A stretch of 49,540 nucleotides of DNA from Candidatus Zambryskibacteria bacterium RIFCSPLOWO2_02_FULL_39_26 (GTDB lineage Bacteria; Patescibacteriota; Minisyncoccia; Phycocordibacterales; DATDWN01), in contig MHWN01000015.1 of assembly GCA_001825395.1 (NCBI GenBank), positions 1 through 49,540 of the forward strand. The letters are read 5' to 3'. A program made the position numbers and the translations under genes. Under the pieces are notes generated by a model. That model saw only the letters and a list, made by a program, of their open reading frames with translations, ran no database searches and was not told where the DNA came from. Shown one piece after another: positions 31,637 through 40,117 of this stretch (the first letter of the stretch is position 1; each line of letters begins with the position of its first letter).

Positions 31637-31996
31637 ATGAAAGATTGTATTTTCTGCAAGATTGTTTCTGGAGAAATTCCCACTCATAAGGTTTATGAGG
31701 ACGAAAATTTCCTAGCTTTTTTGGATATTAATCCACAATCACCCGGACATACTCAAGTTATTCCGAAAAAACACTGCCGTTGGGTTTGGGATGTGCCGGA
31801 GGTTGGAGAGTACTTTGAAGTGGTGAGAAAAATAGCCAAGGCGGAGCAAAAAGCATTTGGCACTGATTGGATTTTATCTAGAATAATCGGTGATGAAATC
31901 CCTCACGCTCACATTTGGGTTTTTCCAAACGACAAAGTAAGTGGCGATAAAAAAGATTTCGCTGGTAATGCAGAGAAAATAAGAGGCTTTTTATAA
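31637..31996 (+). CDS. HIT family protein with altered triad
   Basis: 119 residues: CIFCKIVSGEIPTHKVYEDENFLAFLDINPQSPGHTQVIPK (quoted in part) is the HIT N-terminal core. The triad reads PHAHIWVFP: the catalytic middle His is present but the third His is Trp. The usual Gln before the triad is Glu (GDEIPHAH). Nucleotide hydrolysis is the family activity; the changes may weaken it. It ends one base into the structured repeat before pgk. Confidence 0.88.
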   Translation: MKDCIFCKIVSGEIPTHKVYEDENFLAFLDINPQSPGHTQVIPKKHCRWVWDVPEVGEYFEVVRKIAKAEQKAFGTDWILSRIIGDEIPHAHIWVFPNDKVSGDKKDFAGNAEKIRGFL

Positions 31997-32113
31997 ATCT
32001 CGTTGACTGATGTTTTAAAGAGAGACTAGTGAGCGCGACGGCGCGAACTCAAGCAAAACTCTAGCAAGAATTTATGCGTGTCTCTTTGAAAAATATGAGG
32101 AAAAAGAGATTTA
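31995..32113. repeat. Dispersed structured repeat, copy 4 (divergent)
   Basis: Termini TAAATCTCGTTGA and AAAAGAGATTTA match the repeat ends at 8.3 and 43.4 kb. The interior differs, but an inner stem AAAGAGAGAC/GTGTCTCTTT is present. It lies between the convergent genes for the HIT protein and pgk. Confidence 0.6.
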
Positions 32114-32116
32114 TTT

Positions 32117-33265
32117 TTATTTATCTAGTGCCCCCAGCCCAGGAAGGGTTTCATTAACTAGATAATCCAGCATGGCTCCTCCGCCAGTGGAAATGAAACT
32201 GAATTTGTGATTTAGTTTCTTCATATTGATTGAAGCAATGGTATCACCTCCGCCAATAATACTAACTGTCATAGCTCCCGCCTCCGATGTTTTATTTGCT
32301 ATAATTTCAGCCAGCTTTTCCGACATGTCTCTAAATCCTTTTTTGTATTTGCCTAGTGGTCCGTTCCAAACCACCGTTTTGGATTTGAATATTAGCTCCT
32401 TTAACTGATCCAATGTCTTTGGACCAATATCGGCAATATATTCATCCGGTAAAACCGCGTCTGGTGTTTTATACTCCGAGGTACCGTCTGGTTTTCTAAC
32501 AGTCACATCAATAGGCAAAACAATCTTTGGATTGTTTAAAACATCTTTAATGCCAAGATCGGTTTCCGACAAAAGTGAAACTCCAATCTCAAAGCCTTTC
32601 TCTTTAAAGAAATCATTGGCTATGGCTCCGGCCACAAAAACCAAATCTGCCTTTTCCAGATATTTTTTTATAAGAGGAAACTTAGTGTCAAATTTTGCTC
32701 CTCCCAAAATAAAAACGAACGGGTGTTTGGGATTAAAAACTTTGGAAAGATGTTCTATTTCCTGCCGTAAAAGTAATCCACCAAAATGTGGTAGAAATTT
32801 CGGAACGCTGACAATAGAAGCATATCTGCGATGACATTCGGCGAAAGCATCGTTTACATAAATATCGGCCATCTGCGATAACTTTTTGGCAAATTCTCTG
32901 TCATTTTCTTTTTCTCCAGGATTTATACGCAAGTTTTCAAACATCAAAACTCCTTTGTCTTTCATATTTAAAAGTTTGGCTATGGCTCCGGCCACAAAAA
33001 AGGTTTTAGAAAATTCCACCGGGAAAAGGCCGTTTAGATAGCGCCACATTGGAACCAAAGTTTCGGACTCTTTACCAGCGCAGTGGGAAATAATAATAAT
33101 TTGAGCTTCTTTCTCTCGCAAAAAATCAACTGTCTCAATTACTCTATCCAATTTAAAAGTGTCCAGAACTTTTCCTTCTCCGACAGGAGCATTCAAATCC
33201 AAGCGAAGTAAAACTTTTTTGCCTTTCAGGTCTTTCGTGCTTAATTCGTCAATATATTTAAGCAT
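32117..33265 (-). CDS. pgk: Phosphoglycerate kinase
   Basis: Glycolytic ATP-forming kinase, 382 residues. KVLLRLDLNAPVGEGKV (substrate site), LMFENLRINPGEKEND, VNDAFAECHRRYASI, ILGGAKFDTK, VVWNGPLGKY and the nucleotide site TVSIIGGGDTIASI, SFISTGGGAMLDYL. Residues LDLNAPV and RY (usually HR) vary slightly from the common form. A 25-bp exact direct repeat within the gene encodes FVAGAIA twice. tpiA lies 21 bp upstream on the same strand. Confidence 0.96.
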   Translation of the reverse strand: MLKYIDELSTKDLKGKKVLLRLDLNAPVGEGKVLDTFKLDRVIETVDFLREKEAQIIIISHCAGKESETLVPMWRYLNGLFPVEFSKTFFVAGAIAKLLNMKDKGVLMFENLRINPGEKENDREFAKKLSQMADIYVNDAFAECHRRYASIVSVPKFLPHFGGLLLRQEIEHLSKVFNPKHPFVFILGGAKFDTKFPLIKKYLEKADLVFVAGAIANDFFKEKGFEIGVSLLSETDLGIKDVLNNPKIVLPIDVTVRKPDGTSEYKTPDAVLPDEYIADIGPKTLDQLKELIFKSKTVVWNGPLGKYKKGFRDMSEKLAEIIANKTSEAGAMTVSIIGGGDTIASINMKKLNHKFSFISTGGGAMLDYLVNETLPGLGALDK

Positions 33266-33286
33266 TTATTATTTAGAAATTATAAA

Positions 33287-34048
33287 TTATATTTCCTCAA
33301 TAAGTTTAATCATTTCAATAAAATCTTGAGCTCTCAAACTCTCTCGACCGACCAGAAGTCCTGAAACATTGCCGTCGCGAACAAGTGAGTCGGCGTTGAC
33401 TCTGTCCGCATCGCCTCCATAAAGCACTCTGACATCCGCACTGAAAACCCCATACAGATCTTTCAAAACTTTTTTTATAAAAATGGACATTTCGTGAAGA
33501 TCTCTCGGGTTCATTGATTCTTTGGCGCCAACAGCCCAAATCGGCTCGTAAGCTATTACCAAGCGATCAGCGGATTTTTTGGATACATCTTTAAGAGCGG
33601 AGGTAATTTGATTTTTTATAAAGCCGAAATACTCACCGCTTTGATCCCGGACAGCCTCACCCACACAAACAATGGCCGTCATACCGCCGAAAATGACAGA
33701 TTTAATTTTTTTATTTATCAGTTCATCCGTCTCGCCTTCGCCAGTTGACGGATTTCGCCTCTCTGAATGGCCGAGAATTACGAAACGGACCCCAAACTGA
33801 TATAGCTGACTATAGCTGACTTCCCCTGTGTATGAACCGAGGGCCAAAGAATTTGCGTCTTGAGCTCCGAGAAAAAAACCTCCTCCAACTTTCCCAGAAA
33901 GTGGTGAAAGATAAACAAACGGCGGACACAAAACCACTTGAGTTTTCTTAATCCGCGCTATCGCCCTCTTGACGCTACTTGCCAAATCTCTGGCTTCCTC
34001 TAAACTTTGCGGATTCATTTTCCAATTCCCCACCACCAACTTTTTCAT
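33287..34048 (-). CDS. tpiA: Triosephosphate isomerase
   Basis: Interconverts glyceraldehyde-3-phosphate and DHAP. About 253 residues from MKKLVVGNWKMNPQSLEEA; an in-frame Met three codons earlier (34057) is also possible. The track's longer start adds ~37 residues unrelated to the family. Catalytic residues: Lys in NWKMN, His in VILGHSERR, Glu in VIAYEPIWAVG. The C-terminal phosphate loop is VLYGGDADRVNADSL, and LLVGRESL follows. Upstream of pgk on the same strand. Confidence 0.95.
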   Translation of the reverse strand: MKKLVVGNWKMNPQSLEEARDLASSVKRAIARIKKTQVVLCPPFVYLSPLSGKVGGGFFLGAQDANSLALGSYTGEVSYSQLYQFGVRFVILGHSERRNPSTGEGETDELINKKIKSVIFGGMTAIVCVGEAVRDQSGEYFGFIKNQITSALKDVSKKSADRLVIAYEPIWAVGAKESMNPRDLHEMSIFIKKVLKDLYGVFSADVRVLYGGDADRVNADSLVRDGNVSGLLVGRESLRAQDFIEMIKLIEEI

Positions 34049-34118
34049 CTTTTTCATAAGTTTAATTGTATCACAAGAATACGAAGTGGTAATTTTTATA
34101 CGAAAAAGTGACCTCCGA

Positions 34119-34160
34119 AAATGGATCGAGCAAGGACTCCCCTTGCTCACTTTGCTCAAT
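34119..34160. repeat. AAGGACTCCCCTTGCT repeat, copy 1
   Basis: GAGCAAGGACTCCCCTTGCTC forms a hairpin in the spacer before tpiA. The same 16-nt core and a shared left flank (TTTTTrTACGAAAAAG) recur at 39904-39945. Confidence 0.65.
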
Positions 34161-34194
34161 TACCAGCGTTTATTATATACAAATTATTTTTATA

Positions 34195-34227
34195 TAACAA
34201 AAAACCCGCCGAGGAAATCTCGAGCGG
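34195..34227 (-). terminator. Terminator of the pilus operon
   Basis: On the minus strand CCGC(T)CGAG/CTCGGCGG forms an 8-bp stem with one bulge and a 5-nt loop, then TTTTTTG. It lies ~100 bp downstream of the PilX-like gene. Confidence 0.75.
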
Positions 34228-34328
34228 ATCGAGGACTGAGGTCTAAGAAGTGGAGTTCCACTTTCTCGTCCTCACATTTCGGCAGAGTCTTCAGCTTGGG
34301 AACGAGGAGTTCGCCAGATTTGGGAGTT

Positions 34329-35819
34329 CTACTTTACTTCTTCCCAAGAGATGACTTGGTACTGATCGGTCGTTAGTGGAAAACTCGGTGGCGGACCGTA
34401 TAGCAAGTTGGCGTCATAGATTATATCTCGCGTGGCATATCCGGTTCCGTCCGTATAGGCGAAACCATATCTAATGTTACTTGCAATCATTCCATACAAG
34501 GTGATTGAGCTTCTTAAATAACCTGTCCCGCAATTTGATGAGTAGTAGTGCCTGCCAGTCCGTCCGTTTTGAGCCACTAAAGCGGCGTCCACTCGCAAAA
34601 CGTTGGCGCTGGAAAGTCCGGCATTGAAATTACCTTGAGCGATTAGGGCAATGACGTCCTGTCCGTCATAATTGGTATAAAGTAAATTGTTGTTCACTAT
34701 AATATTCGGCCGAGTAGACGGATTATCCGGGAATCTTCCGGCGGCTAAAGTAACTCGGGCGATATTTATTTGGCCTTCCACCCAAACATTGTCTTCAACA
34801 AAAATCAGTCCGTTGACAGGCATTGGGTAATTTCCGACAAAGGTGGTGTTGCCACTGCCCGATGTTTTTATAGTCCATGTTCCCCAACCGCTTTGAGAGG
34901 AACTGCAGCCGCTCGGCGGACTGATTAGATTATTTACTTTATAAACATCAAAAGTGTCGTCTGTTTTGAAAACAATTTTATAGCCCTGCTTACCGGAAGA
35001 AGAAATGTATTTTCCGTCAGATTGAGCATCAGCTTTTATTTGAGCGAGATCGGTTGTCAGCCCGACAAAATCCACCGCCGGAGTTGGAAAAATTCGTCCA
35101 GCTTCAAAAATGTCCGTGCGATTGGCCACCGGAGATGGTGGAGCCTCCAATGGTCGGAATGTGTTATTTGTCCCGCTTCCCGGAGGAGCATTGACGTGAG
35201 TATGAACACCAAACTCGTTATTGCCGGTGTGATCGGGATCGTCGTATTGGTCTTTGGCGCTTGTAATAATGTTGTGAGCTAAACCGTCAAAGCGAATTCC
35301 ACCGTTGGAATGGATCGGACCGAAAACTTCCGTGCCACTACCGAAGCGCATGTTATCATTCGCCACCACGGCGTACTTGGCAAGCGACGGAATGGCCAGC
35401 TGGACCAGAAGGGCCCGAGAAACCGTCGGATCAATCAAAACTTTTCCGGTTGATTTTATTTTAACTAAAGTAGAACCAACGGCCGGAGGAATGATATCCA
35501 ACGTGTAAGTGCCAATTTTCACTCCATCCTTGTCAAAAAAATCGTGGATGTACGAACCGGGAAAACCGGTACCATCTTGAAAGTCGGTGGAAGCGTGAGC
35601 CAGATGCCATCTATAATAGTCAATGCCAGCTTCGGCAATCTGCAGGGCCTGTTCCCGATAAAGCCCGATACGGGAAGCTTTTATGTTAGTGCTAGCCCAA
35701 CTAATGAGAGCCCCAATCATTATTATGGAGATAACACCAAAGAAAAAAGCTTGGAGCAATATGGACCCGGAATTTAATTTTTTATTTGATAATTTCATGG
35801 TCTTTAATTCAAAATTCAA
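34329..35819 (-). CDS. PilX-like pilus-associated protein
   Basis: 496 residues. The N-terminal hydrophobic helix (GSILLQAFFFGVISIIMIGALISW, quoted in part) followed by EQALQIAEAGIDYYRWHL is the PilX/DUF4900-type start found in Gram-positive and CPR pilus operons. The long C-terminal part is beta-rich (FGPIHSNGGIRFDGLAHNI, VEDNVWVEGQINIARVTLAAG) and probably forms an adhesive or minor pilin domain. Met8 is an alternative start. Last gene of the operon. Confidence 0.78.
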   Translation of the reverse strand: MNFELKTMKLSNKKLNSGSILLQAFFFGVISIIMIGALISWASTNIKASRIGLYREQALQIAEAGIDYYRWHLAHASTDFQDGTGFPGSYIHDFFDKDGVKIGTYTLDIIPPAVGSTLVKIKSTGKVLIDPTVSRALLVQLAIPSLAKYAVVANDNMRFGSGTEVFGPIHSNGGIRFDGLAHNIITSAKDQYDDPDHTGNNEFGVHTHVNAPPGSGTNNTFRPLEAPPSPVANRTDIFEAGRIFPTPAVDFVGLTTDLAQIKADAQSDGKYISSSGKQGYKIVFKTDDTFDVYKVNNLISPPSGCSSSQSGWGTWTIKTSGSGNTTFVGNYPMPVNGLIFVEDNVWVEGQINIARVTLAAGRFPDNPSTRPNIIVNNNLLYTNYDGQDVIALIAQGNFNAGLSSANVLRVDAALVAQNGRTGRHYYSSNCGTGYLRSSITLYGMIASNIRYGFAYTDGTGYATRDIIYDANLLYGPPPSFPLTTDQYQVISWEEVK

Positions 35820-35914
35820 AAATTAAAGTGTAAAATGACAATTTAAAATTAAAAATTTGAATTTAAAAATTTTACATTTTTAATTGTCATTTTGATATTT
35901 ACATTTTACATTTG
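35820..35914. repeat. AT-rich inverted repeat between pilus genes
   Basis: GTAAAATGACAATTTAAAAT pairs with the later TTTTAATTGTCATTTT. Similar AT-rich arrays occur at 5.3 and 38.4 kb. Confidence 0.5.
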
Positions 35915-36532
35915 CTATAAGTTGTCTTTAAGATTGCGCAAATTAACTTGGGAAGTGACTATAATCGGCGCGGGAGAATGCACTGGATCCGTGTCAATTA
36001 TAACAGTAATTTTTATCAAACGAACGGAAGATGTGTCCACCGGTAGCGAGAGCGGAGGCGAAGCGCCAGTGTAAGTGGCCCCGTAATATTGGAACAAGGG
36101 CAGAGTGGAACTTGAGACAAATCCGGAAATCAAAATGGTTAATTCTTCATTGGCATCAACATAAGCAAGCGGACTGCCGCTCGGAGCAAGGACTCCTCTT
36201 TTTATGGTAGAGCCGCTTAAAAAATATCTGACTCTGTCTTTCACTCCATCACTGTCCACATCGCTGTAAAAGGTAATGGCCGTGGAACTTGCCAGAGCGA
36301 TGGGATAGGCCCCCAAAGCGCTCGGGGAGGCCTTCCGAAGTTCGGCTACCATAATTTTTACCACATGACGAGCATCAAGTTGGGCGTTTAGACTGCCTTG
36401 CAGAAAAAAATTCAAGGAAAAAACGTCTCTTTGAAAAGTGGCGGCGGAAACTACGATAAGACTTAGGATAAAAACACTTATAATGACTTCAATGATTGTG
36501 AACCCGTCCGTAAAATTTGATTTTTTTGACAT
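35915..36532 (-). CDS. Type IV prepilin (PilW-like minor pilin)
   Basis: About 205 residues from MSKKSNFTDG. The prepilin cleavage and methylation motif DG-FTIIEVIISVFILSLIVVS is clear, with Glu5 after the cleavage Gly. The globular part contains FYSDVDSDGVKDRVRYFLSG, typical of the PilW/ComGF group. The start at 36530-36532 is preferred, because it avoids overlap with the upstream gene; the track's start adds 13 unrelated residues. Confidence 0.82.
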   Translation of the reverse strand: MSKKSNFTDGFTIIEVIISVFILSLIVVSAATFQRDVFSLNFFLQGSLNAQLDARHVVKIMVAELRKASPSALGAYPIALASSTAITFYSDVDSDGVKDRVRYFLSGSTIKRGVLAPSGSPLAYVDANEELTILISGFVSSSTLPLFQYYGATYTGASPPLSLPVDTSSVRLIKITVIIDTDPVHSPAPIIVTSQVNLRNLKDNL

Positions 36533-36534
36533 AT

Positions 36535-38346
36535 TTAGTTTGGCATAAAGATTACTTCCTGCGACTGCCAATTTGAATTTAGGTCAACAGAAATATCCTG
36601 GCTGGCATAACCGGTTTTGGCAAGATTCATATTGTATGTTCCGGAAGAAAGTCCGCTAAACGATACTTGGCCGGGCGGAGTGCACTCTCTTGTAAAAGTC
36701 ATGGAAATATCGGAAATGTTTGGCGAAGTGCTGGTTGCGACGCTGTCTAAAAATATTTTGTATCTTATGTATTGTTTTGAGTTATTGATTGAACTGATGT
36801 TTTGATCTGCCGTTGTGTAGTATGTATTATCTGTGCCGTCCGGACCGGCAAAGTTCCAGGTTCCGCCATTATTGTTTGTGGCAAGCTGAACTCTGACATT
36901 TGGCACTCCCCCCGCCGGCGGCTGGTCTATCGGATTCCAGCTGACTTCTTGAAAATTGCTGGGAGATCCGGCATTAAAAGATGAGGAGATTAAAAAGCCG
37001 CTACTTATGTATTCGCCAAATATTTGTTTCAGTTTAATGTCTCCGGCCGGATTATTTGTTTCAATATTTCCATCGGAAGAAAGATACATTGTCGGGTCGG
37101 TTGAAGTGGCTTGACCCGAGCCGCCGGACCAATCAGTCTGACCCAAAAAGCCCTGACCGGTGATGGAGGTGGCGCTAAAACCGGCCTTGGTAAGAATAAC
37201 GGTTACTCCGGAAAGTGGCAGACCGGTGGCGCTGTCTTTGACAGTAACAAGCAGAGTTTGAGGATTTTTAGGAGCGACGACAAGTTGCAAATTTTGTGAA
37301 CTGTTTGGGATAACGCCAACTGGTAAAATAGGATTTATACCGACAAGCTCGTAAACTCCGTCAATCAAAGTGATTAAATATGAATCCCATTCAATATCAC
37401 TGACATTCAAACTGCCGCCAGCGTCGGTTATTTTATTTTGATTATATTTTATAACTGTCGGGTTGGTGCCGATTATTTTACTGCCAAGAAGATTGAAGTC
37501 CACCGAGCCGACCGAACTGCAAGTTTCAGTCACGGAAGTTACATTGAAAGCGCTTAGCCTGTCAATAACAAAGCTTAGCTGGGTGACTTGCTGAAGGACG
37601 ACAGTGGCGTGAGGATTTGTGGGATTTGGATTACTTGGAGATTCGGTATAGGTTTTGTCCGTTGAATAGCCAGATTTAGTAACCGTTATCTCGTAAGCAT
37701 TGACTCCCGGAGGGGCATCGACTATTTGAAGCATCCCACTGTTATTGGTCACGTCATCTATAACAACAGTGGGACTGGTTTGATTGTTCTCAATATGAAT
37801 ATTGGCCCCGGATACAGGATTGCCGTTGGCATCAAAAACTCTGACGAACAGAGCGCCATTGGCTGAAGCAGTTTCCAAATTTTTCGGAGCGACATTTGTG
37901 GTAACAACCATCGGCACAAAAGTTTTACAGTTGTTGCAGTTGATTTCAATTTCCACCACTTTGTAATCAGCCGGGGAAAGATCATTCGGCGTGCCGCCAA
38001 TACTACCGTCAAAAGGGTCGTCAATATTTCTGACTGTTGTAGTCACTTCGTACGAGTAATTGTCCCGAACAAGAGTTTGGGTGTGAAGCAAGACCCCAGA
38101 CGGGATACTGCCCGCCACGCCGACATTTGAGTAAGTCAAATTGCGCACTATCTCAAACTGTTCGTTTATAAGAGAAACGGCCTCTATTTTAGCTCGACTG
38201 GCCCCTACTACATTAAAGACGCTTATATAAGAATCGTAAACAGCTATGATGATAGTCAGAAAAACGGCCATTCCCACGATAAGCTCAACGAACGAGAAAC
38301 CTTGAGAACTTTTTTTTATGTTTTTATTATTCAATCCATTTATCAT
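36535..38346 (-). CDS. Prepilin fused to carboxypeptidase-regulatory-like domains
   Basis: 603 residues. The N-terminal prepilin signal QGFSFVELIVGMAVFLTIIIAVYDSYISV (quoted in part) has the G/F-S-F-V-E site. The rest has repeated beta domains of the carboxypeptidase-regulatory type: VFDANGNPVSGANIHIENN and VKDSATGLPLSGVTVILTKAG. This looks like a large pilus-tip or surface adhesin carried on the pilus machinery. The next gene starts 2 bp after the stop codon. Confidence 0.8.
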   Translation of the reverse strand: MINGLNNKNIKKSSQGFSFVELIVGMAVFLTIIIAVYDSYISVFNVVGASRAKIEAVSLINEQFEIVRNLTYSNVGVAGSIPSGVLLHTQTLVRDNYSYEVTTTVRNIDDPFDGSIGGTPNDLSPADYKVVEIEINCNNCKTFVPMVVTTNVAPKNLETASANGALFVRVFDANGNPVSGANIHIENNQTSPTVVIDDVTNNSGMLQIVDAPPGVNAYEITVTKSGYSTDKTYTESPSNPNPTNPHATVVLQQVTQLSFVIDRLSAFNVTSVTETCSSVGSVDFNLLGSKIIGTNPTVIKYNQNKITDAGGSLNVSDIEWDSYLITLIDGVYELVGINPILPVGVIPNSSQNLQLVVAPKNPQTLLVTVKDSATGLPLSGVTVILTKAGFSATSITGQGFLGQTDWSGGSGQATSTDPTMYLSSDGNIETNNPAGDIKLKQIFGEYISSGFLISSSFNAGSPSNFQEVSWNPIDQPPAGGVPNVRVQLATNNNGGTWNFAGPDGTDNTYYTTADQNISSINNSKQYIRYKIFLDSVATSTSPNISDISMTFTRECTPPGQVSFSGLSSGTYNMNLAKTGYASQDISVDLNSNWQSQEVIFMPN

Positions 38347-38375
38347 AAATTTCTAACTGACAAAACAAGGTTAAT

Positions 38376-38470
38376 TTTAATTTATAAATTTTAAGTTTTA
38401 AATGAATGTTTAAATGTTCGAATTTTTAATTTGATTTAAAATTTATAAATTAAAATTTAAAATTTTTATT
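38376..38470. repeat. AT-rich inverted repeat before pilC end
   Basis: TTTTAATTTATAAATTTTAA is perfectly complementary to a later TTAAAATTTATAAATTAAAA about 60 bp on. No coding capacity. Confidence 0.7.
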
Positions 38471-38480
38471 GATTGATTTT

Positions 38481-39692
38481 CTATAAGGCGTCTGCCAAAC
38501 TATAAGTTGGGCCGAGCATAGACAGTGCAAACACTCCCACCGCCACTCCGATAAGTATCATGAGCACCGGTTCTATAATGGAAGAAAGATCTTTGGTTTT
38601 TTGGTCCACTTCATCTTCATAAAAAGTGGCAACCGACAGAAGCATTTCCCCTATTTTCCCCGTTTCCTCTCCAACCGAAACCATTTCGGCCACAAAAAGC
38701 GGGTAGAGTTTGCTGTTTTCAGAAAAAACTACAGAAATTTGTTCTCCTTTTTGTATTGTATTTTGTGTCTTTTCCAGAACGGCCTTGTAGTAAGAATTTT
38801 GCAAAACGTCTCTTGTCACACCCATGGCCACAACGATATCCACCCCCGAGGAAAGCAGAGACGACAGCGTTCTGGCTGTTCTAGCTGAATTTATTTGCTT
38901 TACAATCTCACTTATAACGGGCGTGTGGAGGATTATGGTGTCGGCCAGACGCTTGCCACGAGCGGTACGAAAACCAAAAAATATGAGAAGGGCCGAGATC
39001 AAAGCGCCGACCATAACCAGAGCAAAATATGACTTGAGAAAATTACTGATGGCGATGATAACCCGAGTGGATAGCGGAAGTTTGATGCCAAGTCCGACGA
39101 AAGTTTCGGTCAATGTCGGCACCATATAAACCATCATCAAAACCCCTATGACAATCATCAGGGAAATAATGATGGTCGGGTACATTAGGGCTCCTTTGAT
39201 TTTTTTGTTTAGCTGGTACGACTTTTCCATTTGCTGGCCTACATTTTGCAAAGCTGAAGAAAGATTGCCGGATTCCTCTCCGGCTCGAACCATAGAAATG
39301 AAAAGTGTAGAAAAAACGGCCGGATAATTTTTCATTGAATCGCTCAAGGTATTTCCTTTGCTCAAGGAGTCAATAAGACCAGTCAAGACTTTTTTGAGTT
39401 GGCCTTTGGACTGCCGCTCTAAAATGGAAAGGCCTCGAGTGACCGGGAGTCCGGCATCAATCATTTTAGAAAGATTTTTGGCAAAAATTATTTTATCGTG
39501 CATTTTTATGCCCCCCACAAATGGCATAAATTGGTCTATGGAAAAACCTTCCTTTTCTTTGACTTCTTCGGCATATATAACGGTGGAACCGTCCTGCTTC
39601 AAAGCATGATACAAGGCAAATTTATCCTTGGCCTCCGTCGTGCCTTTCACCGTTTTGCCCTCCTTGTTTAAAATTTTGTAGTGAAAAAGCAT
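38481..39692 (-). CDS. pilC: Type IV pilus inner-membrane platform protein (GspF/PilC)
   Basis: ~403 residues from MLFHYKILNKEGKTVKGT. Two T2SSF domains: FAKNLSKMIDAGLPVTRGLSIL...FSTLFISMVRAGEESGNLSSAL and ARTLSSLLSSGVDIVVAM...LFVAEMVSVGEETGKIGEML. Three membrane segments. It anchors the extension ATPase to the pilin-polymerising site. Start moved from the track's 39743, because the extra 17 residues lie in an ATTCGT repeat. Confidence 0.93.
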   Translation of the reverse strand: MLFHYKILNKEGKTVKGTTEAKDKFALYHALKQDGSTVIYAEEVKEKEGFSIDQFMPFVGGIKMHDKIIFAKNLSKMIDAGLPVTRGLSILERQSKGQLKKVLTGLIDSLSKGNTLSDSMKNYPAVFSTLFISMVRAGEESGNLSSALQNVGQQMEKSYQLNKKIKGALMYPTIIISLMIVIGVLMMVYMVPTLTETFVGLGIKLPLSTRVIIAISNFLKSYFALVMVGALISALLIFFGFRTARGKRLADTIILHTPVISEIVKQINSARTARTLSSLLSSGVDIVVAMGVTRDVLQNSYYKAVLEKTQNTIQKGEQISVVFSENSKLYPLFVAEMVSVGEETGKIGEMLLSVATFYEDEVDQKTKDLSSIIEPVLMILIGVAVGVFALSMLGPTYSLADAL

Positions 39693-39696
39693 AATA

Positions 39697-39795
39697 CCCA
39701 CGAATGGGTGCCCACGAATTTTAACGAATAAATTCATTCGCAAGATTCGTATTTATTCATCTCTTGGTAATTCGTGGACTATTCGTGGGTTAATT
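39697..39795. repeat. ATTCGT-type intergenic repeat, copy B
   Basis: CCACGAATTTTAACGAATAA, TTCATTCGCAAGATTCGTA and ATTCGTGGGTTAATT, closely matching copy C at 41877-41955. It lies just upstream of pilC. Confidence 0.75.
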
Positions 39796-39903
39796 GTACC
39801 AAAACTAGACTTTATTTACATGCATATTGTGTACAAGAAAATTTTTGTACGAAAAAAGCGGCCTAATGTGCACACATATTATTGCGGTTTCCCTTAAACT
39901 AGG

Positions 39904-39945
39904 AATAGTTTAAGTAAGGACTCCCCTTGCTTATTAAATGCTTAT
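39904..39945. repeat. AAGGACTCCCCTTGCT repeat, copy 2
   Basis: TAAGGACTCCCCTTGCTTATT, with a left flank TTTTTGTACGAAAAAAG at 39843-39860, matches copy 1 at 34.1 kb. It sits in the 370-bp gene-free spacer between pilB and pilC. Confidence 0.6.
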
Positions 39946-39995
39946 TAAAAAATAACCCTTAAAATAAAGGTATAATAGGAATTATAGACAACCTC

Positions 39996-40117
39996 AAACT
40001 TCCAAATTTGAGACAAGGTCGCGTATAAAATTTAAAAATAATTCGAGCCTTAGTTAGTGCTAAGGTGAGAAATGTTTTTAAATTTTAGACGATGAGATTG
40101 GCCAAATTTGGAAGTTT
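39996..40117 (-). repeat. Nested stem-loop element at the pilB stop codon
   Basis: 15-bp perfect arms AAACTTCCAAATTTG/CAAATTTGGAAGTTT enclose a second stem (TAAAATTTAAAAA/TTTTTAAATTTTA) and an apical CCTTAG/CTAAGG hairpin. The right arm contains the pilB stop codon. Possibly an RNA stability or termination structure between pilB and pilC; no ORF lies within. Confidence 0.75.
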
